This document shows, piece by piece, positions 57,875-64,000 of a stretch of DNA of 64,000 nucleotides (within the stretch, counting starts at the first letter, position 1; each line of letters begins with the position of its first letter). This DNA comes from Anaerolineaceae bacterium (GTDB lineage Bacteria; Chloroflexota; Anaerolineae; Aggregatilineales; Phototrophicaceae), in assembly GCA_002702065.1 (NCBI GenBank), contig NZXX01000009.1:682001-746000 (forward strand), written 5' to 3'. Both the position numbers and the translations under genes were made by a program. The notes under the pieces were generated by a model. It was not told the origin of the DNA. It ran no database searches and saw only the letters and a program-made list of their open reading frames with translations.

Positions 57875-60130
57875 ATGGCAATTACGAAACAAGATGTGCT
57901 TGAATATCATCGTCGGGGCCGTGCTGGCAAAATCGAAGTTCGCGCGACCAAACCGTTGGCAACCCAGCGCGATCTCTCGCTGGCCTATTCACCCGGCGTC
58001 GCAGAAGCTGTACTGGAAATCAGCCGGGAAAGCCTGATGGCTTATGAACTGACGGCCAAAGCCAACCTGGTTGCGGTTGTCTCGAATGGGACGGCCATTC
58101 TGGGCCTGGGCAATCTGGGGCCAGTACCCTCGAAAGCGGTGATGGAGGGGAAAGGCGTCCTGTTCAAACGCTTTGCGGATATTGACGTCTTTGACATAGA
58201 GCTGGATGCTACCACTGCCGAAGAAGTGATCGCCGCGGTCAAAGCGATTGCGCCCACATTTGGCGGCATCAACCTCGAAGACATCAAAGCGCCGGAAGCG
58301 TTCATTATCGAGCAGCGGCTGAAGGAGGAACTGGATATTCCGGTTTTCCATGACGACCAGCACGGTACGGCCATCATCTCTGGGGCGGCCCTGCTGAATG
58401 CTGCCGAGGTGGTGGGCAAGAAGCTGGAAGATATGAAGGTCGTCATTTCCGGTGCCGGGGCCAGCGCCATTGCGACGGGCGAGTTCTACATCAAACTGGG
58501 CATCCAGCGCAGCAATATCCTCATGCTGGATTCACGCGGGGTGATCTATGCCGGGCGTGAAGAAGGCCTCAACGAGTGGAAGATTGGGTTTGCGAACTAC
58601 ACCGACGCCCGGACGCTGACCGATGCGGTTCAGGGCGCGGATGTGTTCCTGGGGCTTTCGACGGGCGGTATCCTGACCAAAGAAATGGTCGCTACGATGG
58701 CCGATAATCCGATTATTCTGGCGCTGGCAAACCCTGATCCTGAGATTCTGCCGGAAGATGCGCTGGAAGTGCGCCCCGATGCCATCGTCGGCACCGGACG
58801 CAGCGACTACCCGAACCAGGTCAACAACGTGCTGGGCTTCCCCTTCCTGTTCCGTGGCGCGCTCGATGTGTATGCGACCGGCATCAATGAGGCAATGAAG
58901 CTGGCGGCAGCACAGGCGCTGGCAGACCTGGCCCGCGAGGATGTGCCGGACAGCGTACTGTCGGCTTATGGGCTGTCCTCCCTGAAGTTCGGGCGTGATT
59001 ATGTGATCCCCAAGCCGATTGACCCGCGCGTCTTGCTGTGGGTGGCCCCGGCGGTCGCAAAAGCCGCCATGGAAAGCGGCGCCGCCCGCCGCACCATTGA
59101 TTTGGACGAATACCGCATGGAGTTAATCAGCCGGCAGGGGCTGGGGGAAACCATGCGCGCCAACATTATGAACAAAGCGCGTGCAGGGTCCTCACACCGG
59201 GTGGTCTATGGTGAAGGCGAACACCCCAAAGTTATCCGCGCCGCCTATCAGGTCCATGAAGAAGGCATTGCGGTGCCGGTGCTGCTGGGCGAGGCCGACG
59301 ATATTCAGGCCACCATTGATGAACTTGGACTTGCTTTCAAGCCGGAGATCATCTCGCCACAGGCGGAGAACCGTGAGGACTACGTCGAATCGCTGGTTGA
59401 TCTGCGCCAGCGCAAGGGGGTCACCCGCACCCGTGCCCGGTCATTGGTGCGCAGCCGTACCCACTTTGGCCTGATGATGGTCAAGAATGGTGATGCGGAC
59501 GCGTTTATCAGTGGTCTGACCCAGGAATATCCGGAGGTGATGCGCCCGGCGCTGCAAGTGTTTGGGACGCGGGCGGGGGCCAAAATCGCCAGTGGCTGCT
59601 ATCTGGTCATCGTGCGCAACCGCACCTATCTGTTTACCGATGCGACGGTGAATATTGACCCGGATGCTGAAACACTGGCCGAAATCGCCATTCTCACGGC
59701 GGACTTTGCTAAAACGCTGGACTTCGAACCGCGTGTCGCCATGCTGTCCTTCTCCAACTTTGGCAGCACGCCGCACCCGCTGTCGAGCAAGGTCAACGCG
59801 GCGGTGGGTCTGGTCAACAGCAAGCGTCCGGATATTGTGATTGACGGTGAAATGCAGGCCGACACGGCGGTGGTGCCGGAAATCATCGACGAACGTTATC
59901 CGTTCAGTCAGGTGAAAGATGCCAATGTGCTGGTGTTCCCGGATCTTGGCTCGGCCAACATTGCTTACAAGTTACTGGACCGGTTGACCGAGGCTGAAGT
60001 GATTGGCCCGATTCTGCTGGGTATGGGTGCGCCGGTGCATGTGTTGCAGGCGGGCGATGATGTCAGTGATATTGTCGCAATGACGGCTGTAGCGGTGATG
60101 GACGCGCAGCAGCGCGCTAAGAAAGTCTAG
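57875..60130 (+). CDS. maeB: NADP-dependent malic enzyme, MaeB type (malic enzyme-phosphotransacetylase fusion)
   Basis: 751 residues. The malic N-terminal domain (about 1-160) has SLAYSPGVAEAVLEI and the catalytic region DDQHGTAIISGAALLNA near 155-171. The NAD(P)-binding Rossmann domain (about 160-410) has VVISGAGASAIATGEFY near 189-205. The C-terminal phosphotransacetylase-like domain (about 430-745) has YGEGEHPKVIRAA and RSRTHFGLMM. MaeB decarboxylates malate to pyruvate, making NADPH; the PTA domain is a regulatory fold, often acetyl-CoA responsive. AAGGAG precedes the ATG. Confidence 0.95.
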   Translation: MAITKQDVLEYHRRGRAGKIEVRATKPLATQRDLSLAYSPGVAEAVLEISRESLMAYELTAKANLVAVVSNGTAILGLGNLGPVPSKAVMEGKGVLFKRFADIDVFDIELDATTAEEVIAAVKAIAPTFGGINLEDIKAPEAFIIEQRLKEELDIPVFHDDQHGTAIISGAALLNAAEVVGKKLEDMKVVISGAGASAIATGEFYIKLGIQRSNILMLDSRGVIYAGREEGLNEWKIGFANYTDARTLTDAVQGADVFLGLSTGGILTKEMVATMADNPIILALANPDPEILPEDALEVRPDAIVGTGRSDYPNQVNNVLGFPFLFRGALDVYATGINEAMKLAAAQALADLAREDVPDSVLSAYGLSSLKFGRDYVIPKPIDPRVLLWVAPAVAKAAMESGAARRTIDLDEYRMELISRQGLGETMRANIMNKARAGSSHRVVYGEGEHPKVIRAAYQVHEEGIAVPVLLGEADDIQATIDELGLAFKPEIISPQAENREDYVESLVDLRQRKGVTRTRARSLVRSRTHFGLMMVKNGDADAFISGLTQEYPEVMRPALQVFGTRAGAKIASGCYLVIVRNRTYLFTDATVNIDPDAETLAEIAILTADFAKTLDFEPRVAMLSFSNFGSTPHPLSSKVNAAVGLVNSKRPDIVIDGEMQADTAVVPEIIDERYPFSQVKDANVLVFPDLGSANIAYKLLDRLTEAEVIGPILLGMGAPVHVLQAGDDVSDIVAMTAVAVMDAQQRAKKV

Positions 60131-60153
60131 TCTCGCAGTATTGGAGAGAAGGT

Positions 60154-60348
60154 TTACTGGTCGCGGCGGGGGAGACGCTCCTGCCAGCGCCGGTACAGGT
60201 CGGCACGCAGGTCATAGGCCAGCCGTTCGCCGTCCTGATGAGCCCGCATAATGTGCAGGTACATAGCCTTCTCTTCCAGATAGATTTTGGTGCAAATGGG
60301 GCAGACATGCAGGCCGCTGATTTCCTCTACGTGATCTTCTATAAACAT
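60154..60348 (-). CDS. Single C2H2 zinc-finger small protein
   Basis: 64 residues. A classical C-x2-C-x12-H-x4-H finger lies at residues 16-38: CPICTKIYLEEKAMYLHIMRAH. The N-terminus is acidic and the C-terminus basic (DLYRRWQERLPRRDQ). Bacterial C2H2 fingers of the Ros/MucR type bind DNA, but this is shorter and lacks the flanking basic helices. The gene is convergent with maeB. Zinc binding is strongly predicted; DNA binding is possible. Confidence 0.8.
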   Translation of the reverse strand: MFIEDHVEEISGLHVCPICTKIYLEEKAMYLHIMRAHQDGERLAYDLRADLYRRWQERLPRRDQ

Positions 60349-60378
60349 CGCTTATCCCCGTTCGTTGTCGTTGAATAG

Positions 60379-60387
60379 TGCTATCAT
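60379..60387 (+). promoter_or_regulatory. Extended -10 element TGCTATCAT
   Basis: TG-C-TATCAT in the gap before MscS, identical to the element before the holin-like gene at 44402. It is 183 bases before the chosen MscS ATG, giving a long leader that contains the hairpin AAGGTT-6-AACCTT. Confidence 0.35.
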
Positions 60388-60570
60388 AAAGGTTTTCATT
60401 AACCTTAAGTATTGATTTGTGCAATGTTTTACAATAAATTCATCAAAAATTCAGGCCTGCATACCCCGTCTAGCATTTGATGTGCGCCGGCACATCGTAT
60501 GGAGATCGCGGCCCCTGGCTGGTCGTTGGCAAGGCTTGCACTTCATTACCACTGGTGGCAAGATAGACCT

Positions 60571-61779
60571 ATGTTCGAACTTGACTTTCTTCGCTCAATT
60601 CCCTATGAACTGCGCGGGCATATCCTTCGTATATTGCTCGCCCTGCTGGCACTGCTGCTGATCTTGCTGCTGCGGCGGCTTATCTCGGCTGTGATTCTGG
60701 TTCCGCTGCGCCGGTTAAGCGAACGCACCACCACACAGGTCGATGACGTGCTGATCTCGGTGGCCGAGGGCCCGGTGCGGTTGTTGATTGTGGCGTTGGG
60801 CATCGGTATCGCCGGACAAATTCTGGCGACGGATGGCTCAACGGGCACATTTATCGGCCACATGACGCGTTCCTTCATCATCATTGCGGTATTTGTCGGG
60901 TTGTATAACGCGGTCGGGCTGCTGGTGGATACCTCCATGCGGCTGCGGCGCTTTACCGGACTCAACCTCGACCAGCAGCTTGTGCCATTTATCCGCACTG
61001 CACTTCGCATCATCATCGTGGCGCTGGCCGTGGTCATTCTGTTGCAGGAGTGGGAATACGATGTCAGTGGTCTGATCGCTGGCCTGGGGTTGGGTGGTCT
61101 GGCCTTTTCGCTGGCAGCCCAGGACACCGTCTCCAACCTGTTTTCGTTTACCACTATCGTCAGTGACCGACCGTTTGTCGTCGGCGAATTTATTGTGACG
61201 CCGGATGTTGAGGGCATTGTCGAACAGGTGGGGGTGCGCAATGTGCGCATTCGCCGGCTGGACCAGGCCTATGTGACAATTTCCAACGCCAAGCTGATGT
61301 CAGCCGCCATTACCAACTGGTCGCGCCTGAGCAAGCGCTGGCTCAACTTTAATCTGGGGGTCACCTACAGTACCAACAGTGATCAGATGCGGACTTTGCT
61401 GCACCGCCTGCGCGAGATGCTCAACGCCCACGAGAAGGTGGACCCCGACTCAATCGTGGTGCTGTTTACCGAATTTGGCGACAGCTCGCTGAATGTGCTG
61501 GTGCGGTGCTATATCCTTGAGCCAGACTGGGTGAAGTTCCACGAACACAAGCAGGACATCAACCTGCAAATCATGGACATCGTCGATGAACTCGGCCTCA
61601 GCATTGCCTTCCCCAGCCGGTCGCTTTATGTCGAAAATCTGGCTATGGTCAATGATGGGCAAGGGCTTCGGATGCAGCCCCAGCTCGAGCCGGATCATGA
61701 TGACAACGTATCCTTACCGCCTGCCGAATCCGAAAACCGGGCCTTGTATCCGGGTGCGTCCGAGGGTGACGACGACTGA
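60571..61779 (+). CDS. Small-conductance mechanosensitive channel, MscS family
   Basis: 402 residues from ATG 60571 (MFELDFLRSIPYEL); an in-frame ATG at 60499 adds 24 residues without a ribosome site. Membrane helices at about 20-45, 75-95, 105-125 and 155-175. The TM3/pore region is SGLIAGLGLGGLAFSLAAQDTVSNLFSF, the MscS signature, followed by DRPFVVGEFIVTPDVEGIVEQVGVRNVRIR, the beta domain, and a C-terminal cytoplasmic part with a charged tail. It releases solutes under hypo-osmotic stress, complementing MscL elsewhere in the window. Confidence 0.93.
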   Translation: MFELDFLRSIPYELRGHILRILLALLALLLILLLRRLISAVILVPLRRLSERTTTQVDDVLISVAEGPVRLLIVALGIGIAGQILATDGSTGTFIGHMTRSFIIIAVFVGLYNAVGLLVDTSMRLRRFTGLNLDQQLVPFIRTALRIIIVALAVVILLQEWEYDVSGLIAGLGLGGLAFSLAAQDTVSNLFSFTTIVSDRPFVVGEFIVTPDVEGIVEQVGVRNVRIRRLDQAYVTISNAKLMSAAITNWSRLSKRWLNFNLGVTYSTNSDQMRTLLHRLREMLNAHEKVDPDSIVVLFTEFGDSSLNVLVRCYILEPDWVKFHEHKQDINLQIMDIVDELGLSIAFPSRSLYVENLAMVNDGQGLRMQPQLEPDHDDNVSLPPAESENRALYPGASEGDDD

Positions 61780-61882
61780 CCGGACGCTCTGATTGAACGG
61801 GGCGCACACGCTCATCTCAAATACTGCACCTGCCCGCAGTCTGGCGGGCGGGTTTCTTGTGAAGTTATTCAAGGGGGTGGGG

Positions 61883-63472
61883 ATGATGTCTGTTCAGCTT
61901 TTGTGGCCACTGGCAGGGGAGCAGCGCATCGCGGCGCCCTATGATGCCAGCAGCGGTGTTCTGGAAATCGTTGCGTTACCGGGTACCCTCGTTCGGGCTG
62001 TGGCTGCGGGAAAAGTAACGGCGGTACATGCCGACTCCTTCCGCATTGCCTTTGGGCATTTACTGATTGATGTGATGGGTTTGCAGAACGTGCGCGTGCG
62101 AGTGGCGCAGGAGGTGGTTGCCGGGGAGCCGGTTGCACAGGCCGGTGCGGCAGGCCACATCAAACTGCGCGTTTACCAGCCGCTGGACCCGGCCGACCTC
62201 TTTCAGCAGCCGCCCGTTGTCGACACGCCTGCCCCGGTCGCATCAGCCGACACCGCCCCGCCGCTGCGCCTGTTCGCCACCCGCGACGGCCTGCGTATCC
62301 GTGAAACCCCCATCGACGGCAAACCAATCGGCACGCTCAAGCTGGATGAAATCGTGACCTCGCTGGAACCTGCCGCCATCACCCGGCGCAAACTTGGCGT
62401 TAATGGCGAATGGCTGCATATCCGGCGCGAAGATGGCACCGACGCCCATACAGCCGCCTGGTTTCTGAAGCTGGCACCGGAGGCGGAGCCGCTGGTTGCA
62501 TCCACGGTGACGGATGCGCCAGCCCCGGCGACAGCCAGCATACTGGGCATCAACCTCGATATTTTTCACCCCAGAGGCAAACCGGATCATGCCCAGTTAT
62601 CAGGCATTGGCTGGGTGCGCATCAAGTTCAACGTATCGTTCAACCCGGCCAATCATACCTATGGCAACCGCGACATCGAAGCGGCCTACCGGCGCTACTT
62701 GCCCCATATCGAGCGTTATGCACAGGCGGGGTTAAAAGTCCTGATAGTGTTTACGCACCAGCTTTATGGCGAGGGGGCCGGGTTCGACTGGAAACAGATG
62801 GACAGCGGGCGCTGGCAGCAGCTTGTGCCAACTTATGCGGATTTCGCTCGTCAGGTGGCTGCCAAATTCGCCGGTACCAATCAGGTTCATGCCTATCAGG
62901 TCTGGAACGAGCAGGACACCCACCCGGAGCATGCGCGCGCAGCGGTCCCGGTTCCGGCAGGCGATTATGCTCATATGCTGACCGAGACGATCCGCGCGAT
63001 CCGGCAGGTGGACCCGGTGACGCCGATCATTACCGGCGGGCACACCACCGGCCCCGGCCCTGGTTCGCAGTATGCGCGGTCGACTGTGGCCGCTATGCCG
63101 CCAGATATTCGCCCGGACGGAATCGCGTTTCACCCTTACGGGCGCGGTGAACACGGGCATCGCTTCAGCAACTGGGGGCCACTGGCCGAGGAGATCGAGG
63201 CGTATGGGGCGGTGCTGCCCGGCAAGCCGCTGTGGATTACGGAATGGGGCGTGCTCGATCATCAGGGACGGCTGGACGTGCTGCCGGAAGTCCTCAGCTA
63301 TGCCGCCGGATTCATGCACATTATCCGGCAGAACTTTGCCGAACAGGTGGCCGCCGCGATCTGGTATGCCTGGGCCGATGGCATGGACAACGGCTTTGGG
63401 CTGGTGGATGCCAGCGGCAGGCCCAAGGCTGACTTTTTTGAACCCTGGTGTCGGCTGGGACATCATGATTGA
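61883..63472 (+). CDS. Degenerate M23-like / SH3-like / glycoside hydrolase fusion
   Basis: 529 residues from ATG 61883, preceded by AAGGGGGTGG. Residues 4-105 resemble an M23 peptidase fold but lack the Zn His/Asp motif. An SH3-like segment covers about 126-200 (LRLFATRDGLRIRETP, GEWLHIRRED). The C-terminal barrel (about 220-525) is a GH clan-A glycosidase: acid/base Glu343 in YQVWNEQD, nucleophile Glu454 in LWITEWG. It resembles GH39/GH5-like enzymes. No signal peptide or membrane helix, so either cytoplasmic or exported by an unrecognised route. Substrate unknown. Confidence 0.82.
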   Translation: MMSVQLLWPLAGEQRIAAPYDASSGVLEIVALPGTLVRAVAAGKVTAVHADSFRIAFGHLLIDVMGLQNVRVRVAQEVVAGEPVAQAGAAGHIKLRVYQPLDPADLFQQPPVVDTPAPVASADTAPPLRLFATRDGLRIRETPIDGKPIGTLKLDEIVTSLEPAAITRRKLGVNGEWLHIRREDGTDAHTAAWFLKLAPEAEPLVASTVTDAPAPATASILGINLDIFHPRGKPDHAQLSGIGWVRIKFNVSFNPANHTYGNRDIEAAYRRYLPHIERYAQAGLKVLIVFTHQLYGEGAGFDWKQMDSGRWQQLVPTYADFARQVAAKFAGTNQVHAYQVWNEQDTHPEHARAAVPVPAGDYAHMLTETIRAIRQVDPVTPIITGGHTTGPGPGSQYARSTVAAMPPDIRPDGIAFHPYGRGEHGHRFSNWGPLAEEIEAYGAVLPGKPLWITEWGVLDHQGRLDVLPEVLSYAAGFMHIIRQNFAEQVAAAIWYAWADGMDNGFGLVDASGRPKADFFEPWCRLGHHD

Positions 63473-63571
63473 CGGACCAGCTTTATTCATCAATCAACGC
63501 CGAAAACTCATCGGAAATTTAAGGTTCGGGGTTATGCTACAGGCTCTGACAGACAGTTGAAGGGGTTTATC

Positions 63572-64000
63572 ATGGTTGCTATTGGTCAGCCAGCACCGGA
63601 TTTTTCATTGCCCAATCAAGATGGACAGATGATCAGCCTGAGCGATTATCGCGGCAAGAAGGTCATCATCTTTGCGTTTCCGAAAGCCGGGACAGCAGGC
63701 TGCACCGCACAGGCCTGCGCCTTCCGCGACACCTTGCCCAAGATCGAAGCCGAGAATACGGTGGTGCTGGGCCTCAGCACGGATGCACCAGAGGCGTTGA
63801 AACAATGGCAGGACCGTGAACGACTGCCTTATGATTTGCTCTCTGACCCGGACAAGCAGGCCATTACGGCTTTGGGGGCGGGCGACAACTCCCTGCTGGG
63901 CTTTATCAATCTGCCCGGCGCCAAGCGCTCCTACTGGGTCATCGACGAGCAGGGCAAGATTATTGACATGCAGGTGGGGGTCAGCCCGCGTGCCAGTGTG
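63572..64000 (+). CDS. Peroxiredoxin (Bcp/PrxQ type), C-terminus cut by window end
   Basis: 143 codons to the end of the window. The P-x3-T-x2-C motif around PKAGTAGC carries the peroxidatic Cys44, and Cys49 five residues on is the PrxQ resolving Cys (C-x4-C). The thioredoxin-like fold starts MVAIGQPAPDFSLPNQDGQ. It reduces hydroperoxides using thioredoxin. It starts 99 bases after the glycosidase gene; AAGGGG precedes the ATG. Normal length is about 150-160, so only a few residues are missing. Confidence 0.9.
   Translation, partial: MVAIGQPAPDFSLPNQDGQMISLSDYRGKKVIIFAFPKAGTAGCTAQACAFRDTLPKIEAENTVVLGLSTDAPEALKQWQDRERLPYDLLSDPDKQAITALGAGDNSLLGFINLPGAKRSYWVIDEQGKIIDMQVGVSPRASV

Overview
The window looks like a chromosomal segment of a Chloroflexota bacterium, most likely a heterotrophic member of Anaerolineae or a near relative. 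This is inferred from gene families and composition, not from a marker gene. The DNA is moderately GC-rich. It is rich in polytopic GT39/GT-C and YfhO-type envelope proteins, TPR-plus-beta-propeller membrane proteins, SH3-repeat proteins and REC/PAS/GAF histidine kinases, a mix typical of that phylum. I found no rRNA, tRNA, CRISPR array, intact insertion sequence or prophage. Housekeeping anchors are YchF, TsaD, MscL, MscS, a malic enzyme-phosphotransacetylase fusion, a peroxiredoxin and a ChlD-type chelatase subunit.

Layout. 1-9412: two tandem small paralogs, ychF, a secreted SH3-repeat protein, a methyltransferase, a secreted Ig-like protein, a DUF4037 protein, a GH29 alpha-L-fucosidase and a DoxX protein. 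9472-19099: GT39 protein, coiled-coil protein, MFS transporter, MscL, glutaredoxin, N-acetylmuramoyl-alanine amidase, acyltransferase, GrpB protein and a large membrane protein. 19220-23687: WD40 protein, aldo/keto reductase, orphan permease-like protein and an M23 peptidase with SH3 repeats. 23785-26417: a tightly packed three-gene operon with a hexapeptide acetyltransferase, a PlsC-like acyltransferase and a TIR / macro-like / deoxyribosyltransferase-like fusion. 26529-30301: a PAS-GAF histidine kinase, a REC-histidine kinase hybrid and a methyltransferase. 30298-33504: a small membrane protein followed by an 899-residue type ISP restriction-modification homologue whose nuclease and methylase motifs are both degenerate. 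33594-37841: RraA-like protein, divergent LysR regulator and two membrane proteins. 38061-40132: a chlD gene whose AAA+ and VWA parts lie in different frames joined at a run of nine A, which is probably recoding. 40300-49368: YfhO protein, cytochrome P450, holin-like protein, a PadR-controlled ABC export operon, TsaD and a DUF5519 protein. 49429-56694: inositol-monophosphatase-family enzyme, histidine phosphatase, chemoreceptor-like protein and four tandem TPR-membrane genes, two of which carry propellers. 56837-64000: a conserved unknown, MaeB, a one-finger zinc protein, MscS, an SH3-glycosidase and a truncated peroxiredoxin gene.

The best candidates for undescribed biology are the TIR/macro-like/NDT-like protein in its lipid-acyltransferase operon, the catalytically dead type ISP protein with its membrane partner about 4 kb away, the recoded chlD, and the TPR-membrane-propeller gene array. 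Promoters read from sequence often share a TAnAAT or TGnTATCAT -10 element about 30-45 bases before the start codon. The clearest regulatory site is a 13-bp inverted repeat overlapping the PadR promoter.
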